DNA from: an uncultured Veillonellaceae bacterium
Lineage (GTDB): Bacteria > Bacillota > Negativicutes > Selenomonadales > Selenomonadaceae
Assembly (NCBI GenBank): GCA_900315615.1
Contig: OMZT01000036.1
Coordinates: forward strand, 1 to 40,022
Length of the DNA stretch: 40,022 nucleotides
Direction: 5' to 3'
Part shown: positions 1 through 8,951 of the stretch, in pieces
Numbering within the stretch: position 1 is the stretch's first letter
Layout of the letters: each line of letters opens with the position of its first letter
Position numbers and translations under genes: made by a program
The notes under the pieces: model-generated
Told to the model about the DNA's origin: nothing
What the model saw: only the letters and a program-made list of their open reading frames with translations
Databases searched by the model: none

Positions 1-21
1 AACCTTTGTTTTATGAGGCAT

Positions 22-79
22 AAAAACACGCTCCCCTCAGTAGGACTTTGATTTTTTCATTGTCCTATCTAAGGGGAGC
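22..79 (-). terminator. Rho-independent terminator of the flavodiiron gene
   Basis: Two nested stems are visible: GCTCCCCT (30-37) pairs with AGGGGAGC (72-79), and TAGGAC (41-46) pairs with GTCCTA (62-67). Read on the minus strand the outer stem is followed by GTG and a run of five T. It lies just past the stop codon of the minus-strand flavodiiron gene. Confidence 0.75.
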
Positions 80-114
80 ATATCAAATCATATGGGGGAT
101 TTTACGATTTGGTG

Positions 115-1278
115 TTACTTTATCTTTGCTACTTCTTCCGTAAGAGCTTTCAGCTGAGCTTTTGAAGGGATGTTCTGGATTCTTATAAGCTCATGGCATA
201 TCTCGCATCCCGCATCCTTTAGGCCATCTTCTACAAGCTTAGCACTCTGGCCACCCCAGCCATACGAACCGAATGCAAATGCCCTATGGTTCTTAGGAGA
301 GAGTCCCTTCAGGTAACAGAGGAAAGATGCGATCGTAGGCATCATCTGATTATTGATTGTAGGAGACCCACATGCAAGGTACTTTGACGTAAGGATGTCC
401 GTAACGATATCAGAGAGTGGTGTTGCCTTTATATCATGCATTACTGCTGGAATACCCCCCTGCCGGAATCCTTCTGTTACTGCCACGGCCATTTTCTCAG
501 TTGAATGCCACATACTGTCGAATACTACCACGGCGTGATCATCTACATCGAACGTACTCCATTTCTGGTATGCCGCAAATATATCCTTGATATTGCTGCG
601 CCATGATATGCCATGCCCAGTAAGTATCATGTCTATATCAAGTGAGCCCAAGGCCTTCATTGCTTTCTGTGCCTGTGCGCCGTATAGCATAAGAATATTA
701 GCGTAGTATTTTTTTGCTTCGTACATAATCAATGGAAGGTCGTTTTCATCATCGAAGCGGTTGACAGAGGCGAGGTGCTGTCCAAATGCATCATTTGAGA
801 AAAGGATCTTTTCTTCTGGACAGTAGGTGACCATGCTATCCGGCCAGTGGAGCATGGGTATCGGTACGAATTGCAGTGTACGGCTGCCAAGGCTGATACT
901 GTCACCAGCTTTAACCGGCTGATATGGTAAATCCCCATAGTAAGCGGTGAGTCCCTTCAGCCCCTGTGGCTGGCTTGTGATGATCTTCGCATGAGGACAA
1001 TGAGCAGCCATGAACGGGATCGCCCCAGAATGGTCGGCCTCCACATGACTCGATATAATGTAATCTATCTTGGCAGGATCGACAACAGAGCTTACTCGCT
1101 CAAGCAATTCTTCCTTGAATGGCTCCTTTACGGTATCTATAAGAGCAATCTTATCATCGATGATAAGGTATGCATTGTAGCTCGAGCCACGCGACGTAGC
1201 ATATCCGTGGAATGTGCGCATAGACCAGTCGATAGAGCCGACCCAGTAAATGCCATTTCTGATCTCGATTGCTTTCAT
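115..1278 (-). CDS. FprA-family A-type flavoprotein (flavodiiron protein)
   Basis: Cytoplasmic flavodiiron protein that reduces O2 to water and/or NO to N2O in anaerobes, fed by rubredoxin or a similar donor. The N-terminal metallo-beta-lactamase-like domain (about 1-245) carries the diiron ligands: the H-x-E-x-D-H motif in SSHVEADHSGA (H78, E80, D82, H83), H144 in MLHWPDS, D163 in FSNDAFG and a later GHG histidine. A C-terminal flavodoxin-like FMN domain follows from about residue 250 (FDSMWHSTEKMA, GSYGWGG). The length of 387 aa is normal for the two-domain class, with no rubredoxin or flavin reductase extension. A GAAAGGATG Shine-Dalgarno site precedes the ATG. The gene ends at a terminator and lies 54 bp downstream of the SGNH hydrolase gene on the same strand, so they may be co-transcribed. 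O2 versus NO preference cannot be read from the sequence. Confidence 0.93.
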   Translation of the reverse strand: MKAIEIRNGIYWVGSIDWSMRTFHGYATSRGSSYNAYLIIDDKIALIDTVKEPFKEELLERVSSVVDPAKIDYIISSHVEADHSGAIPFMAAHCPHAKIITSQPQGLKGLTAYYGDLPYQPVKAGDSISLGSRTLQFVPIPMLHWPDSMVTYCPEEKILFSNDAFGQHLASVNRFDDENDLPLIMYEAKKYYANILMLYGAQAQKAMKALGSLDIDMILTGHGISWRSNIKDIFAAYQKWSTFDVDDHAVVVFDSMWHSTEKMAVAVTEGFRQGGIPAVMHDIKATPLSDIVTDILTSKYLACGSPTINNQMMPTIASFLCYLKGLSPKNHRAFAFGSYGWGGQSAKLVEDGLKDAGCEICHELIRIQNIPSKAQLKALTEEVAKIK

Positions 1279-1332
1279 ATTACAACATCCTTTCTAGAAT
1301 ATGTGCTTTGATACCATTGATGATCAATAGCA

Positions 1333-2706
1333 TCATTGATTTTCAAAAGCATTATCGGCGGCCGCTTTTGCATGTGGCCAATCTTTTTCGACTGCCTGTG
1401 CGATAAGCTGCTTGCCAGAGACATCTTCATGAATCCCGTCCAAGGCGTATTCTGTCGGTAAATCCTTATGCTGACCGAAGGCGGCTGCGGAATCTATATG
1501 TGGCTGTGTCCTTATATACGCATTGACAATCTCAAACTGTTCACTCCAGTCATCAGCCGTAATTTCCTGGAAGGCCTGCCAGATATTTTGAGGATTGATC
1601 GGTGGAAGCGTCATGAAGATTGGGCGTATACCAGCAGCCTTGCACCTGGTGGATAGCTCCTTATATGCATCTATGACTTGTTGTGCATCTGCCCCTGCGC
1701 GTAGGCTATTCGTTCCATCAAATATCAACAGATATCTCGGGTGGAATGGCAGTACATCGCGGTCAAAGCGGTCAAGCATCGTTTCAATAGTATCACCACT
1801 CATAGATAGATTGACCGTACGTATCGTCGTAAGGTAATCTGGCCAGCTGAATTCGACATCCGCCGGCCCAAATGATATGTGGCCGCCACCATGTGAAATA
1901 CTATCGCCTAATACGGCAACATCGTATGCCTTTTCAGGTGATGTCGTAAAAGAAATGGTCTTGGACGGTTTACCTAACGGATTTCCGGCAGCATCATATG
2001 CCTGAACTTTCCAATAGAATGGATGGTTAGAGTATCTGGGCTTCTGATCATAGATCTCTGCAGCGTCTGTCTTCATGGTTTCCAATGGTACTGCATCCGG
2101 CTCTACATCTGGGTTCGTACTATAAACGGAAACTATGAAAGTCGCGGCGTCATGTTGAGGCACCCAATGATATACTGGATAGAGCAATGGTACTGCACCT
2201 GGAGCATATGAAAGTGCGACTGGCGAATCCATTTCTTTTAAGGCAGGGCTTGTATAGAGCACAGCCAATTGACTATACGGTGTAAGTGGCTCATAATTCA
2301 GTCCCAGGGAACGAACCCTCCAATACAGTGGTTTTTTCCCAATGATATTTTCTGCAAATGATGCCAAATCAGGGTTATACTGATTTTGATATATCTTGTG
2401 GCTACGCCATATTGCTTCTTCTGATGAATCATCGTCGCGGATCGCCGAGGGCATGTGATCGAAGAATTCTATTTCGTACATGACGGCTTCGGTATCCTTC
2501 TGCCAGGTAAGCAGAGGGGAAAATGATGCAGGTGATCCGCTCGGGAACTCCGAGAGCCCAGTAAGGGCTGGACGATCATTCCATGGAGACATATGTGTCT
2601 CACCACTGGTTGCCAGCACCAATACAATAGATATAGCTATGGCTGGAATTATACTGCGCAGCTTTATGTGATTATAAAACCTCTTATATATAGTTGTTAA
2701 ATTCAT
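1333..2706 (-). CDS. Exported SGNH/GDSL-family hydrolase
   Basis: Predicted cell-envelope or secreted esterase/acyl hydrolase of 457 aa. A basic N-terminus followed by a hydrophobic stretch (about residues 17-34) looks like an uncleaved or Sec signal segment. Residues about 40-255 lack hydrolase motifs and resemble two fibronectin III/Ig-like beta domains (tryptophan-rich YWRV and YWKV strands). The C-terminal SGNH fold has block I GDSISHG near residue 267, block III-like FDGTNS, and block V DGIHED near residue 421, which supplies the catalytic Asp-His pair. AAAGGATAGGA upstream supports the ATG. The substrate is not readable; polysaccharide deacetylation or ester cleavage would suit the fold. 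It precedes the flavodiiron gene, without an obvious functional link. Confidence 0.85.
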   Translation of the reverse strand: MNLTTIYKRFYNHIKLRSIIPAIAISIVLVLATSGETHMSPWNDRPALTGLSEFPSGSPASFSPLLTWQKDTEAVMYEIEFFDHMPSAIRDDDSSEEAIWRSHKIYQNQYNPDLASFAENIIGKKPLYWRVRSLGLNYEPLTPYSQLAVLYTSPALKEMDSPVALSYAPGAVPLLYPVYHWVPQHDAATFIVSVYSTNPDVEPDAVPLETMKTDAAEIYDQKPRYSNHPFYWKVQAYDAAGNPLGKPSKTISFTTSPEKAYDVAVLGDSISHGGGHISFGPADVEFSWPDYLTTIRTVNLSMSGDTIETMLDRFDRDVLPFHPRYLLIFDGTNSLRAGADAQQVIDAYKELSTRCKAAGIRPIFMTLPPINPQNIWQAFQEITADDWSEQFEIVNAYIRTQPHIDSAAAFGQHKDLPTEYALDGIHEDVSGKQLIAQAVEKDWPHAKAAADNAFENQ

Positions 2707-2984
2707 ATGTGTTCCTATCCTTTCATTATAGATTATATATTAATGGTTGTTTCAGGTCAAATATATGATATATGACTTTCGATTAGATTTTTAAATGGAT
2801 CTTATCCTGCTGGATGATCATTTAAAATTGAAATAAATTTGTATGGAGAAAGTGAATCGTCAGTGATAATCTTACAAAAAATTAAAAATGCGCGTGCAGT
2901 GTACTTATAATTATGATATACTGTTAATTTGTATAGATAAAATATATGGGCGGCAAAAAGCTGTCTGGATCGGGGGCAATTTTT

Positions 2985-4394
2985 TTGGATATTTTTCGTA
3001 AGAAGACACTTTCTGAATTCTCACAAGAGGCGAGGGTGTCGAAACTAAGGCGTGTCATGGGACCGCTTGATGTTGTGCTGGTAGGTATCGGAATCATCGT
3101 TGGAACGGGCATATTCGTACTCACTGGCGTTGCAGCTGCCAGGTACGCAGGACCGGCACTCATGCTTTCATTTGTCATTGCGAGTATTACCTGTGCTTTT
3201 GTGGCGCTCGCATATTCGGAGATGGCTTCTATGGTTCCTGTTTCTGGGGGATCGTATTCATATGCGTATGCTTCTGTCGGTGAGTTCATGGCATGGCTTG
3301 TGGGCTGGAACATGGTCTTGGAATATACGGTCGGTGCTAGTACCGTTGCTGGGGGCTGGTCAGCATATGTGGTCGGACTGCTGAAATCTGCAGGTATAAA
3401 CCTTCCAATTGCGTGGACAGCTGTACCAGCCGATGGTGGTATTATAAATCTGCCTGCCGTGCTTATTACACTATTCCTTTCATTCCTATTGATACGTGGT
3501 GTACATGAAAGCGTTACAGTTAATAAGACACTTGTTTTGGTAAAACTTCTCGCTATATTCATTTTCCTCTTCCTTGCAGCTCCATCAGTAGATGTTGCTA
3601 ACTGGGAACCGTTCATGCCGTTCGGCTGGGCAGGGGTGTCTGCTGGTGCCGCGGTAATCTTTTTCGCATATTTGGGCTTTGATGCTATAGCGACAGCAGC
3701 AGAGGAGACGCGTAACCCTGAGCATGATATGCCGATAGGTATCATAGGTGCACTCATCGTTGTGACAATCCTCTATGTTGCTGTTACAGCGGTACTTACG
3801 GGCAACATGCCATATCAGCAGCTGGATAATGCCGAGCCTGTTGCATTCGTGCTGAGAGAGCTTGGATTCCGTATCGGGTCTGCTGTGGTGGGCACGGGCG
3901 CAATCGCAGGCCTTACGACGGTGCTTCTTTTAATGATGTACGCTCAGACCAGGGCGTTCTTTTCTATGTCACGTGACGGATTGATTCCACAGTCTGTGTG
4001 CAAGATTCATCCACGTTTTGCTACTCCGCATCGCATTACGATCGTGGTTGGTCTGGCTGTTGCGGCTATATCAGGATTTACTCCGATCAATATTGTCGCT
4101 GAAATGTGCAGCATAGGAACGCTGTTTGCATTTATCGTTGTCGTATTTGGCGTCCTGCGCCTGCGCAAAATGTACCCGGATGTCAAGAGACCGTTCAAAT
4201 GCCCTGCAGTACACCTGATATGCGTGCTCGGTATACTCAGCTGCGCTTATATCATGTATAACCTTTCCAATATGACATGGCTACGCTTCGCTGTATGGAG
4301 TGTCATAGGTATAGGAATATATGCATTCTATGGGTATAAGCATAGTATAGAGAATGGTGGAAAGGTAATGAAGCCGGAAGATATCGTGAAGTAA
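2985..4394 (+). CDS. APC-superfamily amino-acid permease (CAT-like)
   Basis: Integral membrane amino-acid transporter, probably for cationic or other amino acids by similarity to YhdG/YfnA-type CAT permeases. About 12 hydrophobic segments run through the protein; TM1 carries the substrate-binding glycine motif GIIVGTGIFVLTG, and FFAYLGFDAIATAAEETRNP is the classic APC signature around TM6. I prefer the TTG at 2985 (giving MDIFRKKTLSEF, 469 aa) over the ATG at 2946: GGGGGC at 2972-2977 sits 7-8 bases before the TTG, the ATG has no Shine-Dalgarno site, and family members normally begin with a short M-x-x-F-R-K-K-like stretch. A strong terminator follows. It appears to be a single-gene unit. Confidence 0.9.
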   Translation: MDIFRKKTLSEFSQEARVSKLRRVMGPLDVVLVGIGIIVGTGIFVLTGVAAARYAGPALMLSFVIASITCAFVALAYSEMASMVPVSGGSYSYAYASVGEFMAWLVGWNMVLEYTVGASTVAGGWSAYVVGLLKSAGINLPIAWTAVPADGGIINLPAVLITLFLSFLLIRGVHESVTVNKTLVLVKLLAIFIFLFLAAPSVDVANWEPFMPFGWAGVSAGAAVIFFAYLGFDAIATAAEETRNPEHDMPIGIIGALIVVTILYVAVTAVLTGNMPYQQLDNAEPVAFVLRELGFRIGSAVVGTGAIAGLTTVLLLMMYAQTRAFFSMSRDGLIPQSVCKIHPRFATPHRITIVVGLAVAAISGFTPINIVAEMCSIGTLFAFIVVVFGVLRLRKMYPDVKRPFKCPAVHLICVLGILSCAYIMYNLSNMTWLRFAVWSVIGIGIYAFYGYKHSIENGGKVMKPEDIVK

Positions 4395-4423
4395 GATATG
4401 TAAATATAAGTTATATCAATCGT

Positions 4424-4466
4424 GGGTATCCTGTGTCGGTGATAAGCTGAGACGGATACCCTTTTT
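4424..4466 (+). terminator. Rho-independent terminator after the permease
   Basis: GGGTATCC (4424-4431) pairs exactly with GGATACCC (4454-4461), followed by five T. It separates the permease from the PFOR promoter. Confidence 0.85.
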
Positions 4467-4547
4467 GTGTAGTATATTGTTTTGAATCGAGTTATGTAAT
4501 AATAAATTATATAAATGATATACCTTATTTCATATGGTTTGCATCTG

Positions 4548-4576
4548 TTTACAATTATATGGGAACGGTGTATAAT
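4548..4576 (+). promoter_or_regulatory. Sigma-A-type promoter of PFOR
   Basis: TTTACA (4548-4553), a 17-base spacer, then a perfect TATAAT (4571-4576). Transcription would begin near 4583, giving a leader of about 117 bases before the ATG at 4700. Confidence 0.8.
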
Positions 4577-4699
4577 GAAACTGGTATTGAACATTTGGGC
4601 TTTAGTGTGCGTGTAAGAAGGTATACATCTTTGTGGTGGTCTTTACATGCAACTATGCATGCCAGGATGATAATCTGTCAGAGAGGAGCAATACAAAAC

Positions 4700-7600
4700 A
4701 TGAGTAAAAAAATGAAAACAATGGATGGCAACACAGCTGCCGCGTATGTATCGTATGCGTTCACGGATGTGGCAGCCATCTACCCGATCACGCCATCATC
4801 TCCGATGGCTGAGCATGTCGATGATATGGCGGCTGCGGGTGAAAAGAACCTTTTCGGACAGAAGGTGCGCGTAATTGAGATGGAGTCCGAAGCAGGTGCA
4901 GCTGGTGCTGTGCATGGCTCACTCCAGGCTGGTGCACTTACGACTACGTACACTGCATCTCAGGGCTTCCTGCTGATGCTGCCAAATCTATATAAGGTAG
5001 CCGGTGAGCTTCTTCCTGGCGTATTCCACGTTAGTGCGCGTGCTCTTGCTACATCATCGTTGAATATATTCGGAGATCAGCGCGATGTCATGGCTGCACG
5101 TCAGACGGGCTGTGCGATGCTCTGCGAGGACAGCGTACAGGAGGTCATGGATCTGGCAGCAGTTGCTCATCTGGTAGCGATAAAAGGGCGTGTGCCATTC
5201 ATCAACTTCTTTGATGGATTCCGTACGTCGCATGAAATCCAGAAGATTGAGATGATTGACTATGACGATCTCGGAAAGCTTCTCGATTGGGATGCAGTAA
5301 AGGCATTCCGTGATCGCGCGATGAATCCTGATCATCCGTTCATTCGTGGCACGGCTCAGAACCCGGATGTTTATTTCCAGGAGCAGGAGTCTGTTAATAG
5401 CTTCTATGACAAGATTCCGCAGCTCGTTGAAGATACTATGGCTGAGCTGTCCAAGATCACCGGACGCGAGCATCATCTGTTTGACTACTATGGTGCAAAG
5501 GATGCAGACCGCATAATCATCGCTATGGGCAGTATCTGTCAGACAGCCAGAGAGGTCGCGGATTATCTCAATAAGAGCGGCGAGAAGGTCGGCGTTCTTG
5601 CTGTGCATCTCTATCGTCCGTTCTCTATTGAGCATTTCTTCAAGTATCTACCTAAAACCGTCAAGAAGGTCGCTGTACTTGACCGCACCAAGGAGCCAGG
5701 TTCTATTGGCGAGCCGCTCTATCTTGATGTCAAGGCTGCGTATTATAATTCCGACATGGATCCTATTATTGTCGGCGGTCGTTATGGCCTTGGCGGAAAG
5801 GATACGACACCAGATCAGGTATTTGCAGTATATGAGGAACTGAAGAAGGACGATCCTAAGAACGGCTTTACCATTGGCATAGAAGATAATGTTACAAACA
5901 CATCCCTTGCACCATGTAAGACGGATGTAGACCTTACGCCTGAGGGAACGACGTGCTGTAAGTTCTGGGGACTCGGCTCTGATGGTACGGTCGGTGCTAA
6001 CAAGAGCGCTATAAAGATCATCGGTGATAATACAGACATGTATGCGCAGGCATATTTTGCATATGATTCCAAGAAATCAGGCGGAATCACGATGTCCCAT
6101 CTACGTTTCGGCAAGCTGCCAATCACATCACCATATCTCATCACGAAGGCAGATTTCATCTCTTGTTCTCAGCAGTCATATGTGAACAACTATGATCTTC
6201 TGGCAGGATTGAAGCCGGGTGGTAAGTTCCTGCTGAACACGGTATGGAGCGATGAGGAACTCGATAAGAACCTGCCGGCATACATGCGCCGCTATATTGC
6301 AAAGAATAATATAGAGTTCTATACGGTTAATGCGGTAAAGATTGCACAGGGACTGGGACTCGGCGGACGTTTCAATATGGTTATGCAGGCTGGGTTCTTC
6401 AAGCTGGCAGGGATTATCCCGATGGATAAGGCTGTCGCTTATCTGAAGGACTCTATACAGAAGTCTTATGGCCGTAAGGGACAAAATATCGTAGACATGA
6501 ACAATGGTGCTGTCGATCAGGGTATTACGGCACTGCACAAGGTCGATGTTCCTGCAAGCTGGGCTGATGCAGAGGATGAGCCTGAGAAGAAGCAGGATGC
6601 ACCGGAGTTTATCACGAAGATCCAAAACGTGATGAATCGTCAGGAAGGCGATAAGCTGACCGTTGCCGACTTCAAGGGCATGGAAGATGGCACATTCCCA
6701 TCTGGTGGTTCTGCATACGAGAAGCGTGGCACAGCGATCATGGTTCCTGACTGGGATGCTGATAAATGTATTATGTGCAACCAGTGCTCGTTCGTATGTC
6801 CTCACGCTGCGATTCGTCCGTTCCTCCTGACGGATGACGAGCTCGCAAACGCTCCTGAGGGAATGCCTACGAAGGATTCAAAGGTCGCTAAGGGCATGAA
6901 GTTTACGATGTCCGTATCTACGATGGATTGCCTTGGCTGCGGCAACTGTGCAAATATCTGCCCAGCAAAGGCACTCGAAATGAAACCGCTTGATGAGGAA
7001 CATCGTGATAAGCAGAAGTATTTCGATTATGCTAATGATCCAAAGAAGGTTGCTCCGAAGAAGAATCCGATGAACAAGAAGACCGTTCCTGGTAGCCAGT
7101 ATGAGAGACCGCTCTTTGAGTTCTCTGGTGCATGTGCAGGCTGTGGTGAGACTCCATATGCGAAGCTTATTACGCAGCTTTTCGGAGACAGGATGATGGT
7201 AGCGAATGCTACAGGATGTTCCTCGATATGGGGCGGCAGCGCACCGGCTATGCCGTACACGAAGAATGAAAAGGGTCATGGACCTGCCTGGGCAAATTCG
7301 CTCTTCGAAGATAATGCGGAGTTCGGGCTTGGCATGTGCCTGGGTGTAAAGGCTATTCGTGAAGCCCTTGCAGGTGATGTCAAAGAGGCGCTCGATGCTG
7401 GAAAAGGAAGCGCAGACCTTCAGGCAGCTATGCGTGATTGGCTTGACAACATGAATGCTGGCGAGGGAACGCGTGACCGCGCAGACAAGCTTACAGCACT
7501 TCTTGAAGCTGAAAAAGGCTCCGATGAGTTACTGAACAAAATCTATGAGAACAAGGGATATTTCGTAAAGCGTTCACAGTGGATCTTCGGTGGCGATGGC

Positions 7601-8218
7601 TGGGCATATGATATTGGCTATGGCGGACTTGATCATGTCCTTGCATCTGGTGAAGATGTGAATGTATTCGTCTTTGATACGGAGGTTTATTCCAATACCG
7701 GTGGACAGGCTTCAAAGTCTACACCTGCTGCCGCTATCGCGCAGTTTGCAGCTACTGGTAAGAAGACGAAGAAGAAGGACCTCGGCATGATGGCCATGAG
7801 CTACGGCTATGTATATGTCGCACAGGTCTGCATGGGAGCTAACCACGCACAGACTGTTAAGGCGATTGCAGAGGCAGAGGCTTATCCTGGACCGTCTCTT
7901 ATCATCGGCTATGCACCGTGTATCAATCATGGCATAAAGATGAATAAGAGTCAGCTGGAAGAGAAGAAGGCTGTCGAGGCAGGCTACTGGTCTACATATC
8001 GTTACGACCCACAGCTTCGTGGAACAGATAAGAATCCGTTCCAGCTCGATTCGACGCCTACACCTGATTTTGGTAAGTTCCAGGATTTCCTGCAGGGAGA
8101 AGTACGCTATAAGTCTCTACAGCGTAAGTTCCCAGATACGGCGGATAAGCTGTTTGAAAAGACACAGCACGATGCCGAAGGCAGGCTTGCAGGCTATAAG
8201 AAGCTCGCTGGAAAATAA
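4700..8218 (+). CDS. nifJ: Pyruvate:ferredoxin (flavodoxin) oxidoreductase
   Basis: Cytoplasmic one-chain PFOR that oxidises pyruvate and CoA to acetyl-CoA and CO2 while reducing ferredoxin or flavodoxin. It is 1,172 aa from this start, normal for the homodimeric type. In order: N-terminal pyrimidine-binding domain (IYPITPSSPMAEH), domains II-III, a two-cluster ferredoxin domain with CIMCNQCSFVCP (about residue 690) and CLGCGNCANICP (about 745), then the TPP-binding half with the proximal-cluster cysteines in CAGCGE and the GDGWAYDIGYGG and NTGGQ motifs. The frame is open upstream to 4559, but that stretch overlaps the -10 box at 4571-4576, whereas GAGAGGAGC lies just before the ATG at 4700. 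It is monocistronic between two terminators. The symbol is used in the general sense (also por); nothing links it to nitrogen fixation. Confidence 0.97.
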   Translation: MSKKMKTMDGNTAAAYVSYAFTDVAAIYPITPSSPMAEHVDDMAAAGEKNLFGQKVRVIEMESEAGAAGAVHGSLQAGALTTTYTASQGFLLMLPNLYKVAGELLPGVFHVSARALATSSLNIFGDQRDVMAARQTGCAMLCEDSVQEVMDLAAVAHLVAIKGRVPFINFFDGFRTSHEIQKIEMIDYDDLGKLLDWDAVKAFRDRAMNPDHPFIRGTAQNPDVYFQEQESVNSFYDKIPQLVEDTMAELSKITGREHHLFDYYGAKDADRIIIAMGSICQTAREVADYLNKSGEKVGVLAVHLYRPFSIEHFFKYLPKTVKKVAVLDRTKEPGSIGEPLYLDVKAAYYNSDMDPIIVGGRYGLGGKDTTPDQVFAVYEELKKDDPKNGFTIGIEDNVTNTSLAPCKTDVDLTPEGTTCCKFWGLGSDGTVGANKSAIKIIGDNTDMYAQAYFAYDSKKSGGITMSHLRFGKLPITSPYLITKADFISCSQQSYVNNYDLLAGLKPGGKFLLNTVWSDEELDKNLPAYMRRYIAKNNIEFYTVNAVKIAQGLGLGGRFNMVMQAGFFKLAGIIPMDKAVAYLKDSIQKSYGRKGQNIVDMNNGAVDQGITALHKVDVPASWADAEDEPEKKQDAPEFITKIQNVMNRQEGDKLTVADFKGMEDGTFPSGGSAYEKRGTAIMVPDWDADKCIMCNQCSFVCPHAAIRPFLLTDDELANAPEGMPTKDSKVAKGMKFTMSVSTMDCLGCGNCANICPAKALEMKPLDEEHRDKQKYFDYANDPKKVAPKKNPMNKKTVPGSQYERPLFEFSGACAGCGETPYAKLITQLFGDRMMVANATGCSSIWGGSAPAMPYTKNEKGHGPAWANSLFEDNAEFGLGMCLGVKAIREALAGDVKEALDAGKGSADLQAAMRDWLDNMNAGEGTRDRADKLTALLEAEKGSDELLNKIYENKGYFVKRSQWIFGGDGWAYDIGYGGLDHVLASGEDVNVFVFDTEVYSNTGGQASKSTPAAAIAQFAATGKKTKKKDLGMMAMSYGYVYVAQVCMGANHAQTVKAIAEAEAYPGPSLIIGYAPCINHGIKMNKSQLEEKKAVEAGYWSTYRYDPQLRGTDKNPFQLDSTPTPDFGKFQDFLQGEVRYKSLQRKFPDTADKLFEKTQHDAEGRLAGYKKLAGK

Positions 8219-8245
8219 TATCAGATAGGTTCATTCCTGATACAG

Positions 8246-8284
8246 GGGTACAGCAGCCTTCGGGCGCTGTACCCTTGTTTTTTC
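8246..8284 (+). terminator. Terminator after PFOR (UUCG tetraloop)
   Basis: GGGTACAGC (8246-8254) pairs with GCTGTACCC (8266-8274). Inside, GCC and GGC close a TTCG loop, leaving one bulged A. A TTG-TTTTTT tail follows. Confidence 0.9.
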
Positions 8285-8388
8285 CTGATAAAACGTCCTG
8301 AATGTTATATGATTAAGTGAGTTTAGATGATGTGTTGAACAGTGAAAGTCTATATATGAATCGTTTTTCTGTGAGGGGTGTTTTCATC

Positions 8389-8919
8389 GTGGGTGATCTT
8401 TTAGACGATAGGCAGCATCTTAACTTTAAATGGGATAAGCTGGGTAATATAGCACTAGGCAGACCCAACCTCGGTGAAGAGGTTCCAGTAGCCGTATATA
8501 GGCTGTTTGAATATTCAATGGGTGATGTGCTGGCTCATGAGCTTGGAGCTGAGAGAGCGGAGGAGCTTACCAGACGTGCAGGCGTGAAGGCTGGTAGAGA
8601 ATTTGCGCGAAATGTATTGAATCTGAACCTCGACAAGAAGGAATTCCTTGCGCAGTTGACACAGAAACTGCTGGATCTGAAGATTGGCGTCCTTAGGGTA
8701 GAGAATGCTGACCTGGAAGCTGGAATATTTACCCTTACGATTGGGGAAGGCCTCGATTGCAGTGGATTGCCGCCAACTGGTGAATTAGTATGCAACTATG
8801 ATGAGGGCCTTCTTGAAGGAATATTTGGTGAATATACAAAGGCAGACTTCCATGTTCGTGAGGTTGATTGCTGGGCTACAGGTGCGAAGACGTGCCGTTT
8901 CAGAGGGCGTCAGGCGTGA
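8389..8919 (+). CDS. V4R (4-vinyl reductase-like) domain protein
   Basis: Small cytoplasmic protein of about 176 aa made almost entirely of a V4R domain, a small-molecule/metal-binding sensor fold found in XylR/DmpR-type regulators and in stand-alone form in Firmicutes. Visible family features are HLNFKWDKLG, GRPNLGEEVPV, VYRLFEYSMGDVLAHELG, the C-terminal CSGLPPTGE stretch and CWATGAKTC, whose cysteines may bind metal. The frame opens at a GTG at 8317, but GAGGGG at 8373-8378 precedes a GTG at 8389 and the family resemblance starts there (MGDLLDDRQHLNF), so I use 8389. It ends 32 bp before the EAL protein gene and is probably co-transcribed with it. The ligand is unknown; a sensory role next to a c-di-GMP enzyme is inference. 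Confidence 0.8.
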   Translation: MGDLLDDRQHLNFKWDKLGNIALGRPNLGEEVPVAVYRLFEYSMGDVLAHELGAERAEELTRRAGVKAGREFARNVLNLNLDKKEFLAQLTQKLLDLKIGVLRVENADLEAGIFTLTIGEGLDCSGLPPTGELVCNYDEGLLEGIFGEYTKADFHVREVDCWATGAKTCRFRGRQA

Positions 8920-8951
8920 TAATCTGACGTTGTGTTAGGGGGCATATAGAG

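Noticed and set aside
1300-1345. Possible hairpin between the SGNH and flavodiiron genes
   Set aside because: Only an ATGAT/ATCAT stem without a T run in the right direction; the two genes are more likely co-transcribed.
2924-3757. Long open frame (277 codons) on the minus strand inside the permease gene
   Set aside because: It is antisense to a clear permease and its low-complexity Ala/Pro/Ser/Thr composition is typical of a shadow frame; no ribosome-binding site.
5054-5635. Minus-strand open frames inside PFOR (also 6176-6805 and others)
   Set aside because: They lie wholly inside a well-supported coding gene, with Cys/His/Arg/Leu-rich composition typical of antisense frames.
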